A stretch of 45,895 nt of DNA from Chara braunii (GCA_003427395.1 BFEA01000821.1:413958-459852); one strand, 5' to 3'; positions 11,188-22,101 are shown, counted from the stretch's first letter. The notes: generated from the sequence alone by a model not told the origin. Numbers and translations: made by a program.

Positions 11188-12300
11188 GTGATTCACATCA
11201 AATGGCCTCACCTCAACCGGGTGACCAGCCTTATTCCTTTCGCTTTTTCGCCTTCCCAAGCTCACAGTCATGTCACTGCGATCCGTGAGGTTGTGCGACA
11301 TTACGTGTGCAACCTGTACGTCCTCGATTTGTGTGATCCCACTCCTCACAGACTGGCGAGAAGACGATTTCGCAAACTTGTCAGGCGTTCTCCAAACACT
11401 TTCGCCAACGCACTGGGCACTTGTGGTCTTTTTCCCCTCTCGTTGGGAGCTCAGTTTCTTGAAAGGCATGTCCAGGCTTAGCGTCCATCATGTCAAGGCA
11501 GGGAAGTGGGTGCGCAATGCACAAAAGCAGGCCACTGTCCGGGAAGGCAATATGCTGGTTGAGGAGTGTGACCGCCTGTACGTGATTTTTAATGGCGAAA
11601 AGCTGGAAGACAACACATTCGCAGTCTACCCGGCCAGTAGCCCGACAAAGGTTTCTCGTGCTCATGGTCCAAGTTCGGCCAAACACACGGTGACGGGCCG
11701 CTCGAAAGCTGTGTGTTCGTCGGACCCATCAGGACAGGCTGTGGCGTGTTTCGACGTGGCGGAAGAGGAAAGGTTCTCTCGTAGCATGTGGGAGGACGGC
11801 GACATGACAAGTTCTCAAGGACCTGCTTACGGGGAGATGGAGCGGAACCCGTTCCGTCTACTTGGTCTACTCGAAAACTTTTGCAAAGCTGGGCAAACTG
11901 TTTTTTTCTTTGGGAAAGCGCATGCCTCTGTCGTGTGGGAACTCCTCCGCACCGGTCAGAACGTCGTCGCGTTGGAGAAGGAGGCGAAGATGATCGATTA
12001 CCTTCACGAGTTCGTGAAGGCACGCGTTGCAGACACTCGCAATGCTTGCGACTTTGTCCAGACCATCGACGAAAGAAACTGGGATCCCAGACGTGACATG
12101 TATTGGACAATGCCGGGGAACAAAAGGACGGAGGTTTGGGACTTCCTTTTCCAACCCGGACCGCCTGGTTCGACCGACCTCGAATACAGTCGTCGGGAAA
12201 ACCTGGTGTTCGGTGTGCTCAATGGGTACCACAATGTACCCAGGGAGTCTGTCTCGCGTTTCCTGAAAAGGCTGGAGCACGTTTACTTCACGCTGGCCGA
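11188..12300 (+). other. Methyltransferase-like (Rossmann) region of the pseudogene, probably degenerate
   Basis: After a strand-like stretch NLYVLDLCDP (about 11311-11340, before a frameshift) the next frame gives PTHWALVVFFPSRWE and later GQTVFFFGKAHASVVWELL followed by GQNVVALEKE (about 11890-11990). A hydrophobic strand, G-containing turn, helix, then strand ending in E is the shape of motif I plus the acidic ribose-binding residue of beta-class DNA methyltransferases, where the catalytic motif precedes the SAM motif. The catalytic DPPY is not seen (only LCDP) and the Gly-rich loop is reduced, so activity looks unlikely even before decay. A late segment, DERNWDPRRDMYW, leads into the acidic linker. 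Confidence 0.4.
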
Positions 12301-13104
12301 ACCGTTCACCCTGGAAAACTACAAGTCACAGTTTGACAAGGAGGACCCTTTCGACGCTGAAGACATGGAGGAGCTGAGCGACTCGGAAACCTTCGATTTC
12401 GAGTCCATGCCACTTCCTCGGGTGGTTGGACAGGTTGGTGATGAAGAGGAAGGTGGCCCTCGGAGATATAGCATGTCCCCTGCCGGTTTAAAGCGTGTGT
12501 TTCAAGGCGAACCAGTCGACGACCAATCGTCTGATGACGGGGAGGAAGACAGAGACTATGATCACGAACCTTGTGACAGGCTCCCTGAGGACCATGACAC
12601 CTGGCAGAATGACAGACTCTACTTCTTCGGCAACCATCACCGGTTCACGTCGAAGGATGTCTGGGGACACAACGTCGTCTGACACCCGAGGACATTCCAA
12701 CCTGCTGTGAGGAATGGAATGTGGGTCATGGCAATGAAGGAGGCCGATGGCAAGTGGAGTGGACTAAAGAGACTGGGAGTGGGTGCATTTAAGAGAACGG
12801 CGAGAACTGCTCTCGTGGAGCATTTGAGTCTCATGAACCCCGAGAGGAACGATGCGGACGTCGCTACGTATGCAGCACAAAAGCTAAATGAGTTGTACGC
12901 CAACAACATGTTGGAGTTTCGAGCGCCTTTCTACACACTCGAAACGGCACCGTCTCGTGGCATTCATTGACGCATGCCGCAACCTCCATTGGGCGGTCAG
13001 CATCCGGGAGGGGGTGGAGGAGGAGACGAAGGAGACGGCGGAGGCGGCGGAGGAGACGGCTCACAGTTTGTCGGAAAGGGGACAGGCGAGACATTGTCGG
13101 TGGA

Positions 13105-13200
13105 GAAGGCGTCCGACGGAAAGGGGTCAGGCGGAAAGGACTCGGGCGGAAAGGGGTCGGGCGGGAAGGGGTCGGGCGGGAAGGGGTCGGGCGGAAAGAG
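13105..13200 (+). repeat. 15-bp repeat encoding GKGSG units
   Basis: About six tandem 15-bp units of the type GGGTCGGGCGGGAAG encode KGSGG/KDSGG repeats in the glycine-rich tail. They follow a poly-Gly/Asp stretch at about 13008-13062. The whole block resembles a flexible low-complexity linker. Confidence 0.75.
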
Positions 13201-13662
13201 TAGAACGTCTGGGAGTCCCCAGTATATGGAAATTGACCCTCACTGCGTAGGGAGTCGAGATTCCGACATGCGAGATGAGGCCACCCTGACGACTGATCAA
13301 GTGCGAGTAGATTCGCACTTGTCTGCGAGGACTTTGTTTCTTGTTGCCGAGGAGAGTCCATCTCGCCGTGCGCAGCAGAGGTCTCCTGTGCTCAACACCT
13401 TGCTCTTGAAAGAGGGCGCGTCTTCGTTTTGCCTGGAGGGAGGGATGCCTGCGTTGCGAAGGAGTGAAGGTGCGACCTTCGGTTACCTCGGCTCGGGCGA
13501 CCGTCACAAACTCTGAATACATTCGGATTTGCAGACGTCGCCCTCCGCCATAAGTGCTCCTCACGCAACAGTTCCGCGGGGCCAAGAAAATGTCACGTCC
13601 TGCCCCCCGCATCTTCAGTTGGACCCAGGGTTGCCCTGCTCGCCTCCGTTCTCATGTGTTGA

Positions 13663-13880
13663 GACTCGAGACTGGCGGTCTCGCGACGTGTTGGAGGGAC
13701 CCCCTGCAGGAGTGTTGGATACCGGCGTTGGCAAGTACGAACGTCACACTCCTTGGGAAGAGGAGCGCTCTACGGGAACGCGTGCTGTACATCAGGAAGA
13801 GGAGACTCAACGCTGGCGGTCTCGCAAAGTGTTGGAGACCGGGGGTGGCGAGTGTGAACGTCATGCTTCGGAGGGCGCGT
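13663..13880 (+). repeat. 138-bp imperfect tandem duplication in the tail of the pseudogene
   Basis: GAGACTC followed by CTGGCGGTCTCGC and GTGTTGGAG occurs at 13663 and again at 13801. The encoded phrases are W-R-S-R-(D/K)-V-L-E followed by G-(K/E)-(Y/C)-E-R-H. A third faint trace (GAGAGGATACTCGACACGGG) lies near 13940. Confidence 0.6.
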
Positions 13881-14411
13881 CCGTGGACACTGACAGCGAG
13901 AGTGCAGGAGCTCCGGGGGAAACACATGCTCTACAGCGGGGAGAGGATACTCGACACGGGCTGGCTCGTGAAGATGTGAAGTGGCTCCACGGACGAGCGC
14001 TGGTGATCGGGACGTCCGAAGAGGTTCTGCACACTCGTTCGGCTGTGGCTACGACGCGAGAGGGTGTCGTTAAGGGAGGTCGGTTGCCATCTGTGCAAGA
14101 TCCCGTTCTTGGCGAGGATGAAGACGAAGAAGAACCCGCGGTGGAAGCTGAGGTTCATGGCGATGAGAAAGGCGGAGAACCCGTGGTGGAATGCGGTGAG
14201 GTGAGTGTCGACATCCAAACGGATCCACAACGAAAAGATGGTGATTCTTCGCCCATCCGTTGCGGTGAAGAGCAGGGTGGTCGACCGTGTGTTTTAACCA
14301 CCGCTCGGGGAACGGTGCTTCATGAAGCCATACAGTTGGGTAACGACTCGGCAACCACCGAGCTGGTTAGCGACTCAGGCGTGGCCGAGATGCAGAACGT
14401 TGTCGGTGCGA

Positions 14412-14429
14412 ATACCCTTACAAGGGTAT
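14412..14429. other. Hairpin at the LTR 5' end
   Basis: ATACCCTT (14412-14419) and AAGGGTAT (14422-14429) are exact complements around a two-base AC centre, so the site is nearly a DNA palindrome. The right 3' LTR has the same site with one changed base (near 33359-33376). It sits 11 bp inside the LTR terminus, where integrase recognition might be expected. Confidence 0.7.
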
Positions 14430-14601
14430 CCGCCCTGTTTTATACAAGAGGCAGGAAATGGTTTTGGCTTAAAGATAAGTATACCGCACTAGGCGCGGCA
14501 ATGTCGGTGATTACGTAAGCTGGATGGCTGACTAGAGTAAAGAGTGCCTGGGGGAGGAGGTTTAAGGCGCGCGTGATTCATCCCCTGAGGTTGACTACGA
14601 A

Positions 14602-14623
14602 AACCGGTGTGGGCACCGGTCTG
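14602..14623. other. Hairpin ACCGGTG-TGGG-CACCGGT
   Basis: Seven-base complementary arms around TGGG near 14602-14620. In the right 3' LTR the corresponding arm carries one substitution (CGCCGGT). Confidence 0.6.
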
Positions 14624-16386
14624 TTTATTTATATTTTTATCTTTAAGTTTGTATTTTTGGTTACTCTTGATTAAACTAGTATCTAGGGGATATTTTCTTT
14701 TGATGGCTACGTTTGACCGAGTCGAGCGCGCGTGCGGAGAACGACCCCGACGACGGCATCGGCAACGACGGCGCGACTTCGTGCGGTGAGCGGGGTGTCG
14801 TAGGATGGCGCGCGGGGCAATTTCTGGCACGGTAAGAGCAAGCCGGCACTGACACTGGGAGCCGCGCAGCCGGTTTGTTGGCCCAGAGCACCACGCTGCA
14901 CTGTCTCATATGGCACTCCGCGGATGTGGGTTCCAGGCTTGGGCTCAGCCCTATAGGTTACGGCGTTGGGCTACCACCATCGAGGTTCGGGGATTGAGGC
15001 CGGCGATCGTCGCCACAGTGGCAGCGGAGCATTGAGGAGGAAGCTGATGGGGTCGAGGGCTGTGGAGCTATTCCCCTTGGTTTTTGCCCCCGACGACGGC
15101 GGGAAGGTGCTAGCATTGTCTTTTTCTCCGTTGACGCGTTTCGGTGGTCAAAAATCTTAATAAGTTTATTTATTTTACCGTCCTATTATTATTATGTTAC
15201 TTCCGTTCTGACGCCCCGTCGACTTGGGCGCAATGTCGAACATAGTGGCCACTGCGGGAGTCGAGGACCTTGACTGTACGAACCCGGTCGCATTTATGAA
15301 TGTTTAGAAGGCCAGCAAAATTTCCCTATCTTGCCGTCGTGAAAAGTCGGGCCGAAGTGTCCGACATACAGGCGAGCGGTGAGTGATTAGCCATCCGCGT
15401 TTTGTTGTGAGAGGGTCGAGTGTGCGCATACCCGTTAGGACCCGCGAGTTGGTGGATTATGCCTGGGACACTGAGGCTAGGCCCCTGTGGTACCACGGCA
15501 AGCTGCGGATCGTGGGGAAAACGTCTCCATTTCGGACTTCAAAGTTCTCACTTGAATATTTGTTATTACCGCCAAGATCTGCGCCGGGCCGTTTCACCTA
15601 GGCCCGGGCATGGGCAAAAGGCAAACCCGGCACCACAGCCTGCTATAAGGAAGGGGGAGGTGTCTTGAATAAAGGCCCTGGACACTGTGGGGAGACCTCG
15701 GGGGGGTTGCGGTAAGTTGCAAGACATAGGAAACCCGCCTCAGCTCCGACCTTCAAAGTTCTCATCCGGATAACTGCTCTTCTCACTGAGATCTGCACTG
15801 GAACCCGCTTCACTTGGCTTGCGTTCTGGACACATGCAGCGGGCCTGCATCTTCACGAGGTACCATGTTGGGGCCGCCGCCACAGCCAAGCACAGGTTGG
15901 GCCGCAGCACCTTCCGTTGTCGAGCGGGCCGGGTCGGCAGATGAGTGCTGCACTGGGCGAATCAATTTATGGAGTTAGTTTTTTCTGAGGTAAGTTAGTA
16001 GAATTAGTGTTATAAGGAGAAAGGACTGCGCGGAGGTTATGGCAGAGCATCAGAGGAAGAAGCAGGAAGAGCATAGCTCGCTCATTTCTGAACGAAAACG
16101 AGCGAGGGAAGAACCGATTTGGGGGTTTTGAACTATGGCTGTCTCGAATCCGCGGTTAGTTTAGGAAGAAAATTAGTGTACAAGGAGTTTAGTGGGGGTA
16201 GTGTTGCGCGAAGGGAGAGTAGTTAGTTTCTGCTTAAACAAGGAATGAATCTAGTCGTGTTTGCGGACAGATTCATTCGAATTTTTTCCTCCCTATCTCC
16301 TCGAACTAAGTAGTGTGTGGCCAACTGCAAACCGGGAGACTTACCTGTTGGCCGGTGCGGAGCCATCTCACCAGCGAAGGGTTACA

Positions 16387-16387
16387 G

Positions 16388-16438
<51 letters not shown>

Positions 16439-16470
16439 TAGACACAGAAAGAGAGAGATAGAGAGAGGGA
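16387..16470. repeat. CA/GA microsatellite inside the LTR
   Basis: A short ACACAC run passes into (GA)n interrupted by ATAGACACAGAAA. The right 3' LTR has a much shorter version, a (TC)n run at about 30489-30516. The long Arg-Glu ORFs here are repeat translations. Confidence 0.85.
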
Positions 16471-17119
16471 GCAGACCAGAAGAGTGGGCGGGCTTGCGCG
16501 CAATAGCGAGGAGAAGGTGGGGTCACTCGCTGCAGAGTCGAGCGCGTAGATGCGGAAAAAGGGGAAAAACAGGGGGATGAAATGCGTACTACGCTTGGGG
16601 CCTTACCTGTTAGCACGTGCGTTGGCTATCCCGTAGGTGACAGTTGAGTATAGCCCGCCGTGAGGTTGCCATCTTAGGGTCGTCGGTCGGGGCTCTGCTC
16701 ACTCTGACGGACTAGATTTAGCTGCAGGCGGGCAAAAAGAAAGCAATTATCTGCTAAACGGGGTGTTAATCGGCCTATCTCATGGAGTAATTGGAGACAA
16801 GTCGCGAGCTTCAAAGATTTACCTGATGCCCAACACGCGGCCTATCTATCGACCGAAGGAGCAAGTCGTCAAGATTGCAATCCTAGTGGATGGCCAACAC
16901 GGAAACCAACCTATGCGGTGAAGCGGCAGCCATGGAGTTGCAGGCCTACCTATTTGATTGGTATGTCACACTTATGTAGCCAGCCAGGCGGTCATGTCGC
17001 TCTACTACAAAAAGGGGGAAGGCTGTGTTTTGTACCCACGCCTCGTACTTTGAGTTGTGGCCGAAGCGGTTCGGACTTTGGAACCTGCGAAATAGCGGCG
17101 CTTGTTGACAAGGGTCTAT

Positions 17120-17622
17120 TGCTGCAAACTGAAGGGTCACCGGGAGATCAGCAGCCAACGATTTGATTTGAGTTGGCCGAGCTACTGCACCCTTGGCCAC
17201 CATTGAGAGACCCTCAGTCGCTGGAAGATAGCAAGGTCCTCCCCTGCGATTCTGAGAGCACCATCCTAGGATCTGAGAGTCTCAAACCCTTCTCTATCTA
17301 CCTTTCTAAGTCTCAGTCTAGTCCTTGGTTACAAGAGGAAGGCGGCAGGCGAGATTGCAACCCGTAGGTCCGTGCTGCAAACTGAAGGGGCAGCGGGAGA
17401 TTAGCAGCCAACGATTTGATTTGATTTGGCCGAGCTACTCCACACTTGGCCACCATTGAGAGACCCTCAGGCGATGGAAGATAACAAGGTCCTCTCCTGC
17501 GATTCTGAGAGCATCATCCTAGGATCTGAGAGTCTCAAACCCTTCTCTATCTACCTTTCTAAGTCTCATTCTAGTCCTTGGTTACAAGAGGAAGGCGGCA
17601 GGCGGGATTGCAACCCGTAGGT
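17120..17622 (+). repeat. 253-bp tandem duplication unique to the left LTR
   Basis: The block TGCTGCAAACTGAAGGG ... GATTGCAACCCGTAGGTC occurs twice (about 17120-17370 and 17373-17622; equivalent points 17173 and 17426). The right 3' LTR has it once (29590-29784 region). The duplication therefore arose after the two LTRs separated, or was lost from the other. The short Met-Ala-Glu-Leu-Leu ORF it contains is a repeat translation, not a gene. Confidence 0.85.
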
Positions 17623-17918
17623 CCTCGCCAAGGCCTCTGTGGGAGGTTCGCCCCACCGATTGCAGGAGCTCTGCCGGAACTCAAGAGGAGTTCTGGAGGC
17701 AGGGAATCGTGAAGTAAACCTTTTCCATCTATACAACCTACTACCACCCATGTCTGTTTATCCCCCTAGAGTATGAATGTTGTATGCATGAGATTGTCCC
17801 TATGGTTTTTGCTTTCTCTTCAGGACCTAATCAGACTGAATGGAAGGAACGTATGAGAGTGAAGTTTATGAAGGTGGGAGGAAGGTAGACTGCATGCGTT
17901 TGACCGAGTCAACGAAAG

Positions 17919-18600
17919 CCTGACCATTATTTCTACTGTGAATGACTCAGGGCTATGTTTAATTGGCTGTCTTCCGAAGGACCAGGCCTTGTTTCTACTG
18001 TGAATGGCCAGGTTGCTATGTTTACTTAGTTGTATTCTGGAGGATCTGGCATTGTTTTTACAGTGAATGGCCTGTTTACTCTTGTTAACTCTGGGGGTTT
18101 GCCTGATTGAAGGAGTCTAAGTTCTTGTTCATTCTTAGGGAGGATTTCTGGTCTAAGGCTAAGCATCGTTTCCATGATGAATGATTTAGCCTGAAAACCA
18201 CGCACATAAGTTAAATTGAGTATGAAGGNAAAGTACTTTATATATATTTGCATGTGAACTGGGAGTTAGACATTGTTTCCATGGTGAATGGTCCAGCGTT
18301 AAGCCATATCATCAAAAAGAGAAATGGAAAAATTCGGAGTATAAATGGAAATAGTCTGGGCAAGCTGAACATTGTTTCCATGGCGAATGGTTCAGTCCCC
18401 TGCCCATATTTGCTTTCCTTTTTGAAAACAAAGTCAGAGAAATACTAAATTTTGGATATTAAACGGTTCAGGGCGGCTAGGCATTGTTTCCATGGCGAAT
18501 GGCCTAGTCATATGCCCAAAAGAAGAGAAAAGTAATTGTGCAACCTGTTCGTGTATAACTTAAAGGCAGACTGGGCATTGTTTCCATGACGAATGGTCCA
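17919..18600 (+). repeat. Family of eight hairpins with constant loop and changing complementary arms (left LTR)
   Basis: A core close to ATTGTTTCCATGGCGAAT (or CTACTG in place of CATGGC) recurs about eight times. The flanks differ but pair: CCTGA/TCAGG (17919-17951), GGCTAA/TTAGCC (18157-18191), CTGAAC/GTTCAG (18365-18395), CTAGGC/GCCTAG (18477-18507) and TGGGC/GTCCA with one G-T pair (18572-18600). The distance between arms is 19 bases in the three later copies and 23 in the other two. The core ATT...AAT can extend the stem, leaving one bulged G before the 3' arm. The copies near 17983, 18045 and 18264 have weaker or lost pairing here, though two of those positions pair perfectly in the right 5' LTR. 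Confidence 0.8.
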
Positions 18601-18904
18601 ACTCTATGTCTTATGTAAGATGGGTATAAGGATTCAAGGGCTTAAAAGGTTCATAAACTATCTATATGGAATGAACTTGGGTTGGTGACAGTACTTACCT
18701 TTGTGGTTTGGCTTGCATGTGGCTGAGCGAGATGACTACCTGGTCTGAGTTTCAGTTTGATAGGTAGTTGTTTTAGATGCTCGCCACGTGCTACAGCGAT
18801 AGAAGTTAATTTTAAATTTTTGCATTTTCTGTAATAACTTTTTTTACTTAGATTAATTATCGCATCTTCTGGGATTTTTTCTTATACTTGGCTTTGTATA
18901 AGTC

Positions 18905-19215
18905 TTGGCAAGTCACTTTCTCTACAGGAAGCGCTGCCGAAATTTCTACAAATCCAGGGAGTTAGTAAGATTTTTGACTTCTCAAAGTTCAACTTGTCTA
19001 GACTTCATATATGGCTTACTAAAATTCTGGGAAGTCTCCTTTTCTAAAGGGAGTGCTGCCCAAATTTTTGCTAATTCAAGGAGTTAGTCAAAATTGAACT
19101 TTGGAAAGTCAAGGGTTATTTCTGATTTCATATTTGGGTTTATATAAATTCTGAGAGGGCACTTTTCCTATACGAAGCGCTGCCGAAATTTCCCTGTTCT
19201 TAGTGGAGTCTGATT
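18905..19215 (+). repeat. About 123-bp tandem repeat, three copies (left LTR)
   Basis: The phrase GCGCTGCCGAAATTTC or a variant lies at 18931, 19053 and 19177 (spacing 122 and 124). It is accompanied by AAATTCTGGGAAGTC, CTTTTCTAAAGG and GAGTTAGT(A/C)A. The same array is present in both right-hand LTRs. Confidence 0.8.
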
Positions 19216-19456
19216 ATTTTTGATAGGTGGTTGTTTTTGCGATCCACCCTGAGTGGCGGAAATTCTACCATGAGTCTACCTTTCTTTAAGCACTTGCTTA
19301 GAGATACGCTTAGATAAAGTTAATTAGGATTTTTCTTGAGTGAGATCGTGATATGGGGATTATTCTTCATGAACTTATATGTCTAGCCTAGGACATTGAC
19401 CTGTCATGTATTATAGGTCCTCTTGATCGTTTGATTCAAGTTCAGGAGTAGATTCA

Positions 19457-19500
19457 GCTTGATCCCTTGAGGATCATTTTCTGTTATCACTGATAATAGG
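19457..19500. other. Twin hairpins of the 781-bp unit (left LTR copy)
   Basis: TGATCC (19460-19465) pairs with GGATCA (19471-19476); CTGTTATC (19481-19488) pairs with GATAATAG (about 19491-19499) with one G-T pair. In the right 5' LTR, copies of this site read CTGTTATC-AGT-GATAACAG, a perfect 8-bp stem, beside TGATCC/GGATCA. The pair is repeated in the amplified units there. Confidence 0.65.
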
Positions 19501-20944
19501 TCGGTTGCCGATTCGTCGGTTTACGATTCAACTCCAATTCACTCCTGCCACTCAACCTTAAGGCTTTAGCCTTGTGATTCAATTGTTTTGTTGTGTTTTC
19601 ACTCGGACTTTATTGAATGGTCGTCCAACGAAAGTACTGAGTATTTATTTAAGAGCTGCACGAGTGAGGCTTGTATGGCTAAAGCAAGGGGTATGAGTGC
19701 AAAGAATGGTTGAAGTTAACCCCGTATAGTGCGATGACTTTTGGTTGAACCTTTGATGTGATTGCAGATACATTTGTGATTCGGACTCTGGATGTTAATT
19801 GCCTGCGATTGTATACATATATGGCTGAGGGGAGCTCCACAGTGAGTGTGAGAAGTGATCGTCCTTTGTAACTACCCCTTATATATTTATAGGTGTCCTG
19901 AATATGAGAGAGAGACCTGTTGTATTTATACATAAGGGTTAACCAGAATGTGCCTGGAGAGAAAAGGGGAATTCTATTTTTACCCTTGCTTTTTAGAGCT
20001 TTTATAGTCGGACGTTTGGTCTTGGGCCGGGATACGAGGTCCTTGTCGAGAACATTCCAAGCCCTAGACTCTACAGGGAAGGAATCTGTCCTCGTGCAGA
20101 GTCTATTTGCTTTGCCTACCGAGACGCTCAGGGCAAAGGCCGGAGGTCTGTGGCCACTGCACGACTATTCCCTCAGCCGTGCAATGTCGTGAAGAATTGG
20201 ACCCTCAGGACACTTCGAGTCTGATACTTGAGTGTCATAAGCGGTACTCGGATCTACGAGGGACCGCTTGATTATGAACTCTACATAGTACGCAATCATT
20301 GCGACTGTTTGCGTACGATTGCATTACGAGTCGATATGAGTTGGCCCTGCGTCGGGGCTGTTTTATACTAAGTCTCGCGCGCGACGCCTATCCGATTTCC
20401 GCATTGGAAAGTTATGGGTTGATTACCGAGGGGCTATGAGCGTTGTCGCGTTGTTTGTGTTGTGACGTTTCGTATGTGTGTTTTTGTGTGTTTTATTTTT
20501 TTGTTTGTAAAAGTGGTGTACGCGTGGTATACGGGATGCGTCCTAGTCGACCGACGACGGACCGCGCTTGGGACTTCAGCCCCGCGAGATGTCGGTTCGC
20601 GTGCAGGTCCGATAAGCGTATTACCGCGCATGCCCCCTACACTACAGCGAACGAGAAACGCCCTCGGCTGGTCCACCTCTGCGATTGCCACTAATTAATT
20701 TTCGTACTGTAGACTGGTAGCTCGGCGGGGATACGCCCACCGAAGGGAGGTGACAACTCTCGTAAGGTGGAGGTAAGTCGTGCCTCGCGTAGGCCCTATC
20801 CTATCGTAGGGGCTCGCGGGAGGTAAGGCTGGCGCGCTCGGCCGGAGCGGCTTGCGGAAGCTCTATGTTTGTTTGCGACAAAGGATTTTATTTAACTCCT
20901 GCGTGACGCGGCCGGGAGGGTGCCAGACCAATGCGCTCGACAGG

Positions 20945-20963
20945 TGGCGCCGTTGCCGGGGAT
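20945..20963 (+). other. Primer binding site for tRNA-Asp
   Basis: TGGCGCCGTTGCCGGGGAT begins two bases after the LTR end. It is the exact complement of the 3' end of plant tRNA-Asp including CCA. This primer is used by several plant Ty3-type lineages, notably Athila. It fixes the element's orientation and the LTR border. Confidence 0.9.
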
Positions 20964-22101
20964 AACGGTTGCCTACCGTAGTCCCTGGTGGAACGACATC
21001 CGGGTATTGGAAGTGAGAAAATAGGCAAATAAGAAATATTTTTTAGACCGTACGAGCGATTTGTTAACATTATGATTATCGTTGGAGGTGTTGCAAGACT
21101 GAGAAGTCCTTAAAGATCGAGCCTAGGTTTGAGGCAAAATGATGACTCTGGCAAAATGGTCAGCTCTTCTTTATTGATTGGTTTAGGCGGAACGATAGGT
21201 TACATACAATGTTGGATAAGGCATGAAGTGAAGGTTGATTGTATGACTCAGTTTTGATCGAGGCGACTGGGTTCTGATTAACGAGGAATGAGTGGCTCGA
21301 GAGTAATAAGTGTTTTGATTATGTGTTTGCGAGCCCTGATTGGCATAATGATAGCTGAAATTGATAAACCTTCTAATCAGATGACAGACAGGTTTGGACG
21401 ATGCTTTGCGTGCTTGGCATGGCCAAGGTTAAGTATGACTATTGTGAGAATTAGCCCTATGAGGTACCCTTTCGGACCGCCATAAGAGTCATCTGAGTAA
21501 CTGGGAAAGCATCGTAGTATGGTTGCCTCATAATGGAATTAATGATGAGTGAGATAATGTTCCTTTGATTAAGAGTGGAAGGTATAGATCCTCTCTTAGG
21601 TGGCAGGTCAGAAAACATTTGTGTACTTTGAGGAGAAGTAGGTTAAGGAAAACTGAAGGATATTACTTGCATCGACTTACATGTTTGAGTTTGCATTCTA
21701 AACAGATGTTCTGCTACGGGGCATAGCGAGTCTGGGTGATACCTTCTTTACGTAAAAGACATATAATCCTAGAGGGAGTTCGAGTAGCAATGGAAAAGCT
21801 AATAGTTAGATTAATTGGTCGACCTTTAATGGAGTGGTAGGCAGTAACTGATGCTAGACATCCTGGGTTATGTCTAAGTATGCGAAGATATATGTTTCAG
21901 TGGACGTCCCTTCCACGAGTATTTCGTGTGGGTTATTTTATTGGGATCATATTTGGGATTTTATAAGTCGGTAGAGATTTATATGCATGTCTCCAGTCCA
22001 GAACTTGGCTCATGGGTGACCATTTAGCCTGTACGTTTGGGTCGCTCGTCCTAGAGGGGTAGGGATTGTCAGTTTAATAACGGAAGACGCATGCTGGACG
22101 T
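20964..22101 (+). other. Untranslated leader of the left copy, no gene recognised
   Basis: About 1.1 kb between the primer site and the first conserved ORF. It aligns with 38339-39477 of the right copy in reverse. Short open frames are not preserved between the copies. It may contain packaging signals, which cannot be recognised by eye. Confidence 0.6.

Larger units (their letters stand above)
8442..14400 (+). pseudogene. Large ParB/Srx-like plus methyltransferase-like multidomain gene, decayed and cut by an LTR
   Basis: The ATG at 8442 opens about 200 plausible residues. The coding signal then moves to a second frame at about 9000-9100. That frame holds from 9092 to the T8 run at 10957-10964 despite stops at 9305-9307, 9692-9694, 9863-9865 and 9866-9868. 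The frame changes at the T8 run, again near 11155-11165, and again near 11345. It then stays constant to 14400 despite TGA codons at 12680-12682, 12968-12970 and 13514-13516. Coding style is continuous across the stops (for example GIH stop RMPQPP), which is the reason to treat all pieces as one gene of roughly 1900 codons. Order: unknown N-terminal region; Lys/Glu/Gly-rich linker (about 9170-9690); ParB/Srx-like domain; helical region; methyltransferase-like domain; acidic linker; small conserved-looking domain (12713-12960); Gly-rich and acidic tail. No introns with clear borders were identified. I recall similar proteins among predicted Chara braunii proteins, unverified here. Confidence 0.7.
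14401..20942 (+). repeat. 5' LTR of the left copy, 6542 bp
   Basis: Begins TGTCGGTG and ends GCTCGACA, giving TGTCG...CGACA complementary termini. The end lies two bases (GG) before a perfect tRNA-Asp primer site. Its start aligns base for base with the reverse complement of 33385 downward (for example 14777 with 33010 and 15156-15164 with 32623-32631), and its end with 39498. Within it lie a hairpin at the 5' end, a GA microsatellite, a 253-bp duplication, a covarying hairpin family, a 123-bp tandem repeat and one copy of the 781-bp unit amplified in the right LTR. One N is at 18229. No coding region inside is believable. It is far longer than typical LTRs (a few hundred bases to about 5 kb). 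Confidence 0.88.

Noticed and set aside
718-14400. Reassigned stop codons to explain in-frame stops (as in some ulvophyte algae)
   Set aside because: TGA, TAG and TAA all occur in frame and there are frameshifts as well; decay explains both.
8442-14400. All nonsense changes attributed to C-to-T decay from methylation
   Set aside because: Every stop is one C-to-T step from CAA, CAG or CGA, so this is not evidence on its own. Between the two retroelement copies only some stops face Gln codons.
17173-17620. Repeated 64-codon ORFs (MAELLH...)
   Set aside because: They arise from a 253-bp duplicated LTR segment in non-coding surroundings; no start context or homologous domain is recognised.
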